Part shown: positions 1-6,476 of the stretch, piece after piece
How the letters are laid out: every line of letters starts with the position of its first letter
Numbering within the stretch: the stretch's first letter is position 1
Origin: Pseudomonadota bacterium
Lineage (GTDB): Bacteria > Pseudomonadota > Alphaproteobacteria > Rhizobiales > Xanthobacteraceae
Direction: 5' to 3'
Assembly (NCBI GenBank): GCA_023431725.1
Contig: JAEYVN010000079.1
Coordinates: forward strand, 1-11,157
DNA length: 11,157 nucleotides
Made by a program: the position numbers and the translations under genes
Notes under the pieces: model-generated
What the model was told of the DNA's origin: nothing
Databases searched by the model: none
Seen by the model: the letters and a program-made list of their open reading frames with translations, nothing else

Positions 1-1292
1 ATCTGATGTCCCCACCAGAGCTGGCGCGAGACGCACCACGGCTGGATGTTTTCCATCCAGTCGAAATAGGTCTTCTCCCAGTTCTTCGGCACGAACTTCG
101 TGCGGTCGTCACGCACGGCGGCAATGGCTTCCTTCGCCATCGTCTTGGCGTCGACATACCATTGGTCGGTCAGGAACGGTTCGATCACCACATTCGAGCG
201 GTCGCCATGCGGGACCATGTGCGTGTTCGGCTCGATCTTATCGAGCAGCCCCTTTTCTTCCATCCGCGCGATGATGGCCTTGCGCGCAGCCTCGCGGCTC
301 ATGCCATGCATCGCCAAGGTGGCGTCGAGATCAGCGGACGGGGCGACGCCTTCGAGGAAGTCGTCGTTGTCCTTCACATTCAGCCGAGCTTCGGTGTCGA
401 GAATATTGATCTGCGGCAGGTCATGCCGCTTGCCGACTTCGAAGTCGTTGAAGTCGTGCGCCGGCGTGATCTTCACGGCGCCCGAACCCTTTTCCGGGTC
501 CGCATAATCATCACCGACGATCGGGATGCGGCGGCCGACCAGCGGCAGGATCACGTATTTGCCGATGAGGTGCCGCAACTTCTCGTTGTCGGGATGAACG
601 GCAACGGCCGTGTCACCCAGCATCGTCTCCGGCCGCGTGGTGGCGACGGTGATGAATTCGGAGCTGCCCTCGATCGGATATTTGAAGTGCCAGAGGCTGC
701 CCTTCACCTCGACCTGAATCACCTCGAGATCGGAGATGGCGGTGAGCAGCTTCGGATCCCAGTTGACCAGACGCTTGTCCTTGTAGATCAGCCCCGAGCG
801 ATAGAGTTCGACGAAGACCTTCAGCACGGCCTTCGACAGACCTTCGTCCATCGTGAAACGTTCACGCGACCAGTCGCAGGATGCGCCAAGACGCTTGAGC
901 TGATTGATGATGGTGCCGCCGGATTCGGCCTTCCATTCCCACACGCGCTCCAGAAACTTCTCACGGCCCATATCGCGGCGGCCGGGAAGCTGGCGCTCCA
1001 TCAATTGCCGCTCGACCACCATCTGGGTGGCGATGCCGGCGTGGTCGGTTCCGACCTGCCAGAGCACGTCCTTGCCGCGCATGCGCTCGAACCGGCACAG
1101 GATATCCTGCAGCGTGTTGTTCAGCGCATGGCCCATATGCAGCGAGCCGGTCACATTCGGCGGCGGAATGACGATACAATACGGCTCCGCCCCGGGGCGG
1201 TCGGGCCGACCGGCTCGAAACGCGAGCGCCTGTTCCCACGCTTGTGAAATGCGTGGCTCCACTTCCGAAGGCTGATAAGTCTTGTCAATCAT
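1..1292 (-). CDS. valS: Valyl-tRNA synthetase (valine--tRNA ligase), N-terminal part, truncated by window edge
   Basis: Cytosolic class I aminoacyl-tRNA synthetase that charges tRNA-Val with valine. The 430 visible residues begin [15 protein letters not shown]. The class I HIGH signature is present as HMGH at residues 52-55, inside the ValS-typical context [14 protein letters not shown]. The middle of the visible part is the CP1 editing domain (around residues 190-330), including the motif [13 protein letters not shown]. At the left window edge the protein reads [12 protein letters not shown], the conserved return to the catalytic core. The KMSKS loop, anticodon-binding domain and C-terminal coiled coil lie outside the window. 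The start is the ATG at 1290-1292, the only one giving the normal ValS N-terminus; the ribosome site is weak (GGAT about 6 bases upstream). The gene is transcribed away from the MFS gene. Identification is secure from the motifs; only completeness is unknown. Confidence 0.97.
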   Translation of the reverse strand, partial: MIDKTYQPSEVEPRISQAWEQALAFRAGRPDRPGAEPYCIVIPPPNVTGSLHMGHALNNTLQDILCRFERMRGKDVLWQVGTDHAGIATQMVVERQLMERQLPGRRDMGREKFLERVWEWKAESGGTIINQLKRLGASCDWSRERFTMDEGLSKAVLKVFVELYRSGLIYKDKRLVNWDPKLLTAISDLEVIQVEVKGSLWHFKYPIEGSSEFITVATTRPETMLGDTAVAVHPDNEKLRHLIGKYVILPLVGRRIPIVGDDYADPEKGSGAVKITPAHDFNDFEVGKRHDLPQINILDTEARLNVKDNDDFLEGVAPSADLDATLAMHGMSREAARKAIIARMEEKGLLDKIEPNTHMVPHGDRSNVVIEPFLTDQWYVDAKTMAKEAIAAVRDDRTKFVPKNWEKTYFDWMENIQPWCVSRQLWWGHQ

Positions 1293-1328
1293 TTGGAAAT
1301 CCGCTTTCGGCGCCCCGCGCCGGCGCGC

Positions 1329-1358
1329 TACAAAGCCCGCCCGCTCCCGGACTGTCAA
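1329..1358 (-). promoter_or_regulatory. Candidate sigma70-type promoter of valS
   Basis: On the minus strand a perfect -35 hexamer TTGACA (1353-1358) is followed after 18 bases by TTTGTA (1329-1334), a poor -10. It would give a leader of roughly 30 bases before the valS ATG. The -35 match is striking, the -10 is not, so the call is tentative. Confidence 0.35.
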
Positions 1359-1403
1359 CGCCCATGCGGACAAGACGTATTAATCCAACCGGTCCTTAAT
1401 ATT

Positions 1404-2624
1404 GTGTCGACCTCAGTTCCTCTGGCGAGTCCCAATCGCGCGATCTTCCTGCTGTCGCTGTCGGCCTTTGCCAGTCAGGCGATGGTGCGCGTCTCCGATT
1501 CCCTGCTGCCCCAGATCGCGACCGATCTCGCCGTCACCGTCGGCGCCGCGTCGGTCGTTGTAACCGCCTACAGCATCGCCCATGGCACGGTGCAGCTATT
1601 CGGCGGCGAAATCGGCAATCGGTTCGGCAAATATTATTCGGTCGCTGGCCTCACAATGTTCTCGGCCGTGGTGGTGTTCCTGTGCGGCCTCGCCGCATCG
1701 CTGCCGCAGCTTGTGGCATTCCGTCTGCTGAGCGGACTGGCCTGCGGCTGCGTCATCCCTCTGGCGATGGCCTATGTCGGCGACGTCGTCCCGTACGAAC
1801 ATCGCCAGCAGGTGCTTGGTCGCTTCCTGACGGGGCAATTGTCCGGGCTGCTGTTCGGCCAGGTCGCGGGCGGCGTCCTGGGCGACTGGTTCGGCTGGCG
1901 CAATGTGTTCTTCATTCTGGCCGGCCTGTTCGCGATCGCGGCCGCGTTGCTCATCGCAGAACTCGTATTCAATCCGGCGACCCGCGCTTCAAGTCCGCGT
2001 TCAGTACGCCACAGCGGACTTGTCGGCGAATACAAGCTGGTGCTGCGCTCGTCGTTTGCGCGACTGATCATCACCTGCGTCTTCTTCGAGGCCTTCCTGC
2101 TCTTTGCCGGACTGACCTATGTCGGCGCCGACCTGCACCATCGCTTCGATCTCGGCTTCACTCTGATCGGCCTGGTGGTCGGCTGCTTCGCGGCCGGCGG
2201 CCTGCTCTACACGATCCTGGTCCGAATCCTGGTCAACCGGCTCGGGCAGATCGGGCTGGTTATCGTAGGCGGCGGCTTCGTCTCGCTTGGCTATTTCACG
2301 CTGGTCTTGCAGCCGGTCTGGTGGCTGGCGCCAATCGCCATGCTCTGCGTCGGTCTCGGCTTCTACATGGTGCACAACACCTTGCAGACGAATGCGACGC
2401 AGATGGTGCCGCAGGCCCGCGGTACTGCGCTCGCGATCTTCTCGTCGTCGCTCTACATGGGGCTGACCGCCGGCGTCGCCCTCGCCGCGCCATTCGTCGA
2501 CCGCTTCACCGCAGTACCGGTTTTTGCTGTCTCTGCGGTCGCCTTCCCGGTGCTCTGTGCCGTCATCGCGCACGGCCTCATCCGCAAACGACGCGCCGAA
2601 CAAAAGATGCGAACGATGTCCTGA
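1404..2624 (+). CDS. Major facilitator superfamily (MFS) transporter
   Basis: Inner-membrane secondary transporter of 406 residues, normal for a 12-helix MFS protein. Alternating hydrophobic segments span the whole length. Between helices 2 and 3 there is an MFS motif-A-like loop, GGEIGNRFGK (about residues 67-76). A helix-4 region RLLSGLACGCVIPLAMAYVGD fits the MFS fold. The substrate cannot be read from the sequence; drug or metabolite export is only a guess. The frame is open further upstream to a TTG at 1293, but that extension is Arg/Pro-rich and overlaps the valS leader. I therefore chose the GTG at 1404, which leaves a short N-tail before helix 1; no strong Shine-Dalgarno precedes it. 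The gene is divergent from valS and convergent with popZ, sharing a terminator with it. Its orientation interrupts what would otherwise be a same-strand popZ-valS pair. Confidence 0.88.
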   Translation: MSTSVPLASPNRAIFLLSLSAFASQAMVRVSDSLLPQIATDLAVTVGAASVVVTAYSIAHGTVQLFGGEIGNRFGKYYSVAGLTMFSAVVVFLCGLAASLPQLVAFRLLSGLACGCVIPLAMAYVGDVVPYEHRQQVLGRFLTGQLSGLLFGQVAGGVLGDWFGWRNVFFILAGLFAIAAALLIAELVFNPATRASSPRSVRHSGLVGEYKLVLRSSFARLIITCVFFEAFLLFAGLTYVGADLHHRFDLGFTLIGLVVGCFAAGGLLYTILVRILVNRLGQIGLVIVGGGFVSLGYFTLVLQPVWWLAPIAMLCVGLGFYMVHNTLQTNATQMVPQARGTALAIFSSSLYMGLTAGVALAAPFVDRFTAVPVFAVSAVAFPVLCAVIAHGLIRKRRAEQKMRTMS

Positions 2625-2648
2625 TCGAGCCGCAGGATATCCAACAAC

Positions 2649-2686
2649 AAAAGGCCCCCGGACCATTCAGATCCGGGGGCCTTTTT
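2649..2686. terminator. Bidirectional Rho-independent terminator between MFS gene and popZ
   Basis: A perfect 14-bp inverted repeat (arms 2649-2662 and 2672-2685, core GGCCCCCGGA-like, 9-base loop) has a T run on the plus side and an A-rich run on the other (TTTT on the minus strand). It lies 24 bases after the MFS stop and 21 bases after the popZ stop, so it can serve both convergent genes. Confidence 0.95.
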
Positions 2687-2707
2687 GCATTCCGTACAAT
2701 ACCGGTG

Positions 2708-3442
2708 TCAGCGACCGCGCGACACCCGTTCGATTTCGGCGCGAACAAGGCGCTCAACCAGGCTCGGCAGATTGTCGTCGAGCCAGGACTTCAACATCGG
2801 CCGCAGCATATCCTTGACGATGTCATCAAGCGTCCGGGCGTTCTGCGTCAACACCGTGTGGGCCAGCGACGAGAAGGCCGTATCCACGGCGGCCGTCGTC
2901 GTGTTCGACATCAGCGGATTTTCCAGGCCGCCATCGCTTGGCGTCGGACGGACATCCAGCTGCTCATCCAGGCGATAAGCGGGCATCTCGGGCTCTTGTT
3001 TCATGGCCAGAGCGACCGGCTCGGGCGCAGGCTTCGGTTTGGTCTCGGCGAAAATCACGTCGGGGTCGGCCTCGATGGTTCGGAACGGCGCAGCTGTCTC
3101 GGGGACACGCATCTCATCGGTCAATTCCAGGATATCGGCGACCGGTTCCTCGATCACCGGAGGCGGAACGATCGCGACGGGCGGAACTGGCGGTGCGACA
3201 GGTTCTGCCGGCGAAAGCTCCTGCAGCAACTCGAGCGGCATCGCCGGTCTCGGGGCCGGTGCTTCCGCAATCGGCTTCAACACCGGCCGTGGCGCAACGG
3301 GGATGACGGGTTCCGGCTGAAACGCAGCGGGCGTCGCCGACAATCCTCCGGCCGGCTTTTCATCGTCATCCGAGATGATCCGACGGATGGAGGCGAGAAT
3401 TTCCTCCATTGATGGTTCTTGTGATTTTGCCGGCTGTGTCAT
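2708..3442 (-). CDS. popZ: Polar organizing protein PopZ (DUF2497 family)
   Basis: Cytoplasmic scaffold that self-assembles at cell poles, anchors the ParB-bound chromosome origin and recruits cell-cycle regulators (established for Caulobacter PopZ). The 244-residue product has the family architecture. A short N-terminal helix SMEEILASIRRIISDD (residues 11-26) corresponds to the partner-binding segment. A long Pro/Glu-rich, presumably disordered spacer follows (about 37-165). The C-terminal oligomerisation helices contain DDIVKDMLRPMLKSWLDDNL (206-225) and the ending LVERLVRAEIERVSRGR. The spacer makes it longer than the 177-residue Caulobacter protein. The start is the ATG at 3440-3442, preceded by GGAAAG about 11 bases upstream; the internal ATG at codon 12 would remove the usual MTQPAKSQEP leader. 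It lies downstream of tolC on the same strand but is separated by about 200 bases and a hairpin, so it is probably transcribed alone. Two tandem GANTC sites lie upstream. Confidence 0.95.
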   Translation of the reverse strand: MTQPAKSQEPSMEEILASIRRIISDDDEKPAGGLSATPAAFQPEPVIPVAPRPVLKPIAEAPAPRPAMPLELLQELSPAEPVAPPVPPVAIVPPPVIEEPVADILELTDEMRVPETAAPFRTIEADPDVIFAETKPKPAPEPVALAMKQEPEMPAYRLDEQLDVRPTPSDGGLENPLMSNTTTAAVDTAFSSLAHTVLTQNARTLDDIVKDMLRPMLKSWLDDNLPSLVERLVRAEIERVSRGR

Positions 3443-3484
3443 TGGCCGCTGTGCTTTCCACCAGGTCGGCCACGAAACGGGCCA

Positions 3485-3494
3485 GAATCGAATC
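3485..3494. promoter_or_regulatory. Tandem GANTC (CcrM-type methylation) sites upstream of popZ
   Basis: Two back-to-back GAATC sites (3485-3489 and 3490-3494) lie 43-52 bases upstream of the popZ ATG. A TTAAC half-site occurs at 3499-3503. CcrM methylates GANTC in alphaproteobacteria and GcrA reads such sites in promoters; a role here is inference. Confidence 0.35.
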
Positions 3495-3600
3495 GAGCTT
3501 AACTATCGCTGTTTTCGGCGAATTTGGGGAGTGTCTCACGGTATTTGCAGAAAACAAAGAACGCGAAATCCCCGGGACAACGGCACCAGCCAAACAGACA

Positions 3601-3625
3601 GGCCCGCGCGAAAACGCGCTGGGCC
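3601..3625 (-). terminator. Probable transcription terminator of tolC
   Basis: On the minus strand a GC-rich hairpin of 10 bp with one bulged A and a TTTT loop (arms 3615-3625 and 3601-3610) begins 18 bases after the tolC stop codon. It is followed by the moderately T-rich TGTCTGTTTGG. The stem is strong but the T tract is imperfect, so termination efficiency is uncertain. Confidence 0.6.
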
Positions 3626-3643
3626 CGCTAACCGTGCAAGTTG

Positions 3644-5032
3644 TTATCGGCCGTCCGGGGTACGGATGCCAAACCAGCTGTCACGCACTTGCTGGTAATG
3701 GATCATCGGATCGTAGAGCGGCACCTGCAGGCCGAGCGTCGGAACATTCAAGCGGCCGACGGCGGACAGGAGTGTATAGGACGCGACCACACGATCGCGC
3801 TGCGCCGTCACCAGGGCCACGCGCGCATTCACGAGTTCCTGCTGAGCGTTCAACACGTCAAGGGTCGTGCGCTGACCGACCCGGGCTTCTTCGCGAACAC
3901 CGTTGAGAGCGATTTCAGCTGCCGTGACCTGCGACTTGGTCGCATCGATCTGCGCCTTGGCGGCGTCCAGCTGCCCCCAGGACTGAACCACATTCGCACG
4001 CGCCTGATCGCGGTTCAGGGCCAGTTCGAGCCGACGCTGACCGACAGTCTCTTTCGCCTGACGAATCAGCGCGTATTCGGCGCCGCCCTGATAAATCGGC
4101 ACGACCACCTGACCGATTACGGAAGCGTTGAAGCCACGGATGGCGGTTTCAGTTGTGTTGTGGTTCTGCTGCGCGTTCGCGACGATCGAAGCCTGCGGAT
4201 AAAGCGAACCTTCGTTGACCTTGACCTGGAGCTGAGCAACGTCAACACCGTACTCGGCCGCCGTCACCGACGGATTTTCCGACTGTCCCTGAGCCACAGC
4301 GACGTCGAGCGTGCGCGGCGACAGCCGATCGACCGGCGTACCGGCCGAGAGACGATTGGGATCGACACCGATGACACGGCGATAGGCGGCACGGGCGGTG
4401 GTCAGATTGGCCTGCGCCGTCAGCATCTGCGACTGCGCCGCAGCAACACGCGATTCGGCCTGCGCAACGTCCGTGCGCGTCACCTCGCCGACATTGAAGC
4501 GGTCACGGGTCTGACGCAGCTGCTCCTGGATGACTTCGACGTTTCGCTTCTGCAGATCGAAAATCGCACTGGCCTGCAACACGTTCATATAAACGGTCGC
4601 AGCATCGAGAAGAACGGTCTGCTCGATCACACGCAATGTTTCGCGGGCAGCGAAAACCTGGCTCTCGGCTTGCCGGGTCTGATTCGCCGTCCGGAAACCG
4701 TTGAACACATTCTGCGTCAGCGTCGCACCATATCCCCCCGGAGTCGTGCGAGAGGAATTGTCAGTTCGACCGACGAGCGGCAGATTCGTCCGGCTATGCG
4801 TCCATTGCACGCCATAGTTGGCGCTGGCGCTGATCTGCGGCCGATAACCCGACAATGCCTGCGGCACCGCTTCGTCCGTGGCGCGCACCAAGGCCCGCTG
4901 GGCATTAACCTGCGGATTGTTTTGATATGCCTGAATAAGAGCCGTCTCGAGAGTATCGGCATAAGCCGATCCCGAGGCCATCACGCATGCGGCGGCCAGC
5001 AAGTATCCCGCACGCCGAACGGATATCCTCAA
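3644..5032 (-). CDS. tolC: TolC-family outer-membrane efflux/secretion channel
   Basis: Trimeric outer-membrane exit duct used by tripartite efflux pumps and type I secretion systems. The 462-residue product starts with a signal peptide (basic MRISVRR, hydrophobic LLAAACVMA, likely cleavage after SAYA at residue 25), so the mature protein begins DTLETALIQAYQNNPQVNAQR, the classic first TolC helix. Two OEP repeats follow (about residues 27-215 and 235-440). They are rich in Ala/Gln heptads such as ESRVAAAQSQMLTAQANL, and in the second repeat LDVLNAQQELVNARVALVTAQRD. The length fits alphaproteobacterial TolC proteins. The start is a TTG at 5030-5032: no ATG, GTG or TTG lies in frame between the upstream in-frame stop and this codon, and GGGGGAG lies directly upstream with a short 3-base spacing. 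It follows the methyltransferase gene by 176 bases on the same strand. No pump partner is encoded in the window. Confidence 0.93.
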   Translation of the reverse strand: MRISVRRAGYLLAAACVMASGSAYADTLETALIQAYQNNPQVNAQRALVRATDEAVPQALSGYRPQISASANYGVQWTHSRTNLPLVGRTDNSSRTTPGGYGATLTQNVFNGFRTANQTRQAESQVFAARETLRVIEQTVLLDAATVYMNVLQASAIFDLQKRNVEVIQEQLRQTRDRFNVGEVTRTDVAQAESRVAAAQSQMLTAQANLTTARAAYRRVIGVDPNRLSAGTPVDRLSPRTLDVAVAQGQSENPSVTAAEYGVDVAQLQVKVNEGSLYPQASIVANAQQNHNTTETAIRGFNASVIGQVVVPIYQGGAEYALIRQAKETVGQRRLELALNRDQARANVVQSWGQLDAAKAQIDATKSQVTAAEIALNGVREEARVGQRTTLDVLNAQQELVNARVALVTAQRDRVVASYTLLSAVGRLNVPTLGLQVPLYDPMIHYQQVRDSWFGIRTPDGR

Positions 5033-5149
5033 ACGCTCCCCCCAACCACTTTGCCAACTGAGCTTCGCCCCCGCGACAGACTCAGAAGTCTCTAACCATT
5101 CGGGAACTATATCCGAGATTTGTCAGATATTTAAAGTCCCCGCCCCGGT

Positions 5150-5197
5150 GAATCTAGCAAAAGCTGGGCACTGAGGGATTCGGGTGACACTAGATTC
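5150..5197. repeat. 8-bp inverted repeat with GANTC sites, between the methyltransferase gene and tolC
   Basis: The perfect arms GAATCTAG (5150-5157) and CTAGATTC (5190-5197) flank a 32-base interval. Each arm contains a GANTC site; a third lies inside (5177-5181) and a fourth at 5079-5083. It could be an operator pair or an RNA hairpin in the region upstream of tolC. No T run follows, so it is not a standard terminator. Confidence 0.4.
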
Positions 5198-5208
5198 GTG
5201 GAGGACGG

Positions 5209-5859
5209 TCAGAAAACGAAGGTGTCCGGTTTCGCAAACCCGGGCAGAGTCGGTCCAAAGGCGTCAAAAACGGCCTGTCGGGTCATGTCGCCAAGGTCCC
5301 GCCGGTAAATCACGACCTTGGTGGCCGGTCCGGTCCCCTGGATGCAGGCCAGTCTGCCGCCATCAGCGAGTTGCCCGCACAGCTGTTCCGGCTCGATGGC
5401 AATGCATCCCTCGACCAGAATCACGCCGTATGGCGCGGCGGCCTGGTATCCATCCACCAGCGGACCCATGACCACCTCGACATTGCCGGTGCCGGCGAGC
5501 GTCGTCCGGGCGGCGCGCACAAGCGCCTCCTCCTCTTCCAGCGCGACGACCGAAGCCGCCAGCTGCGACAGCACGGCGGCGGCATAGCCGCTCGCACAGC
5601 CCACATCGAGCACACGGTCCTGCGGCGCGATATCCAGCGCCTGAATCATCTTCGCCAGGACCATCGGCGTCAGCAAGCGGCGACCCTGATCGCCGATGGG
5701 CAAATCGAGATCGAGATAAGCCAATGCGGCGGACGACTGCGGCACAAAGACCTCTCGCGGCGTTTCCAGCATGGCCTGGATGAGCGCACGATCGGTCACA
5801 TCGGAGGGGCGAATCTGCGTGTCCACCATGGTGCGACGCAGGGCAGTGAAATCGGCCAT
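5209..5859 (-). CDS. Divergent protein-L-isoaspartate O-methyltransferase-like protein
   Basis: SAM-dependent methyltransferase of the PCMT family, 216 residues, the usual size. True members methylate isoaspartyl residues in aged cytosolic proteins to start repair. The SAM-binding motif I reads VLDVGCASGYAAAVL (83-97), followed by the acidic post-I strand VVALEEEE (104-111), and later APYGVILVEGCIAIEPEQL and QLADGGRLACI, as in PIMTs. The N-terminal part has IRPSDVTDRALIQAML and VFVP, and LPIGDQG (53-59) aligns with the family's LPIG segment. The following family signature, normally Thr-Ile-Ser with the conserved serine, is replaced by RRLLTP, so classical PIMT activity is doubtful. I chose the ATG at 5857-5859, giving MADFTALRRTMVDTQIRP. 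The frame is open upstream to 6015, but that extension is Arg-rich and would overlap tRNA-Cys on the other strand. Confidence 0.88.
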   Translation of the reverse strand: MADFTALRRTMVDTQIRPSDVTDRALIQAMLETPREVFVPQSSAALAYLDLDLPIGDQGRRLLTPMVLAKMIQALDIAPQDRVLDVGCASGYAAAVLSQLAASVVALEEEEALVRAARTTLAGTGNVEVVMGPLVDGYQAAAPYGVILVEGCIAIEPEQLCGQLADGGRLACIQGTGPATKVVIYRRDLGDMTRQAVFDAFGPTLPGFAKPDTFVF

Positions 5860-5970
5860 CGGGTCATCCGGAAAGCGTTTGCAGAGAGCTCTGATGGTGC
5901 CGCTTCTGCGGCAGCGGCGGCCAAAACGCAAGATATCACCGGAACAGGACACGGACTTGCGTTCCATGTG

Positions 5971-5999
5971 TTGCCGCAGCGCAGAGCCTCCTATATGAC
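5971..5999 (+). promoter_or_regulatory. Candidate promoter of tRNA-Cys
   Basis: A -35 element TTGCCG (5971-5976), a 17-base spacer and a -10 element TATGAC (5994-5999) end 10 bases before the mature tRNA-Cys 5' end. This would give a very short leader. Position and spacing are right; the hexamers are moderate matches. Confidence 0.45.
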
Positions 6000-6009
6000 G
6001 ACCGCCTGA

Positions 6010-6083
6010 GGCCACGTGGCGGAGTGGTTACGCAGAGGACTGCAAATCCTTGCACCCCGGTTCGATTCCGGGCGTGGCCTCCA
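6010..6083 (+). tRNA. tRNA-Cys (anticodon GCA)
   Basis: A full cloverleaf can be drawn. The acceptor arms GGCCACG and CGTGGCC pair perfectly. The D-loop region reads GGCGGAGTGGTTACGC. The anticodon stem GAGGA/TCCTT encloses the loop CTGCAAA with anticodon GCA. The T-arm contains GGTTCGATTCC. The discriminator base is T (U73), a known cysteine identity element, and CCA is encoded at 6081-6083. It reads Cys codons TGC/TGT. Confidence 0.97.
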
Positions 6084-6118
6084 GATTCACTGCATCGATG
6101 TCGTGAAGCTGGCGATTG

Positions 6119-6133
6119 TGACGCAATGCGTCA
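6119..6133. promoter_or_regulatory. 15-bp near-perfect palindrome between the two tRNA genes
   Basis: TGACGCA-A-TGCGTCA has perfect 7-bp arms around one base, and the symmetry continues after one mismatch (ATT on the left, AAT on the right). A one-base centre disfavours an RNA hairpin and favours a dimeric DNA-binding protein site. It lies 30 bases upstream of the tRNA-Asn -35 element. The binding protein is unknown. Confidence 0.4.
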
Positions 6134-6162
6134 AAATTGCAGCCGATATCAACATCGAAGCT

Positions 6163-6190
6163 TTGCAATCGGCGTCGGCTTTGTTATAGC
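6163..6190 (+). promoter_or_regulatory. Candidate promoter of tRNA-Asn
   Basis: The -35 element TTGCAA (6163-6168), 16-base spacer and -10 element TATAGC (6185-6190) lie 10 bases before the tRNA-Asn 5' end. This is a good sigma70-type arrangement and suggests tRNA-Asn is transcribed independently of tRNA-Cys. Confidence 0.55.
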
Positions 6191-6200
6191 CGCGCGACAT

Positions 6201-6275
6201 TCCGCGGTAGCTCAGTGGTAGAGCAATCGGCTGTTAACCGATCGGTCGTAGGTTCGAATCCTACCCGCGGAGCCA
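6201..6275 (+). tRNA. tRNA-Asn (anticodon GTT)
   Basis: The acceptor arms TCCGCGG and CCGCGGA pair perfectly. The D-arm reads TAGCTCAGTGGTAGAGC. The anticodon stem ATCGG/CCGAT holds the loop CTGTTAA with anticodon GTT. The T-arm is GTAGGTTCGAATCCTAC, the discriminator is G, and CCA is encoded at 6273-6275. It reads Asn codons AAC/AAT. The following 200 bases up to the end of the permease gene hold no recognisable gene. Confidence 0.98.
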
Positions 6276-6476
6276 AATCCTTTTTGGCCAAGATCCCCAG
6301 ACCACGGGTCGCGCCCTGTACGTTGTCGGCCCCCCTCTTCCACTCCAGACAATTCGACGTTCCGCGCGATGAACATTGTCGCGCGATTCACCTGTTGCAG
6401 CAGCGACGTGATGCGCGCCGTTACAAGCCGAACGACGAATCGCACGACGGCCCAATGAGAAGACGAGCCGGCGCCG

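Noticed and set aside
6..1247. A 413-codon plus-strand open frame opposite valS
   Set aside because: The minus strand encodes unmistakable ValS motifs; the plus product is a mirror of that coding sequence.
1380..1400. Two TTAAT motifs in the valS/MFS divergent region, considered as a CtrA box
   Set aside because: The two TTAA cores are 12 bases apart, not the 7 required.
1682..3412. A 576-codon plus-strand open frame crossing the MFS gene, the terminator and popZ
   Set aside because: It runs through a strong bidirectional terminator and overlaps two recognised genes; the product is Arg-rich and featureless.
3641..5095. A 484-codon plus-strand open frame, longer than tolC itself
   Set aside because: It is antisense to a clear TolC protein with signal peptide and OEP repeats. 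Its translation is Arg/His-rich with no domain, an effect of high-GC codon bias.
6272..6288. GCCAA/TTGGC inverted repeat with a T run at the tRNA-Asn 3' end
   Set aside because: The T run is in the loop and the short stem uses the tRNA's own CCA end, so it is not a convincing terminator.
6363..6385. 7-bp inverted repeat CGCGCGA/TCGCGCG with a 9-base loop between tRNA-Asn and the permease gene end
   Set aside because: It has no T run and lies over 90 bases beyond the permease stop; simple CGCG motifs recur by chance in GC-rich DNA.
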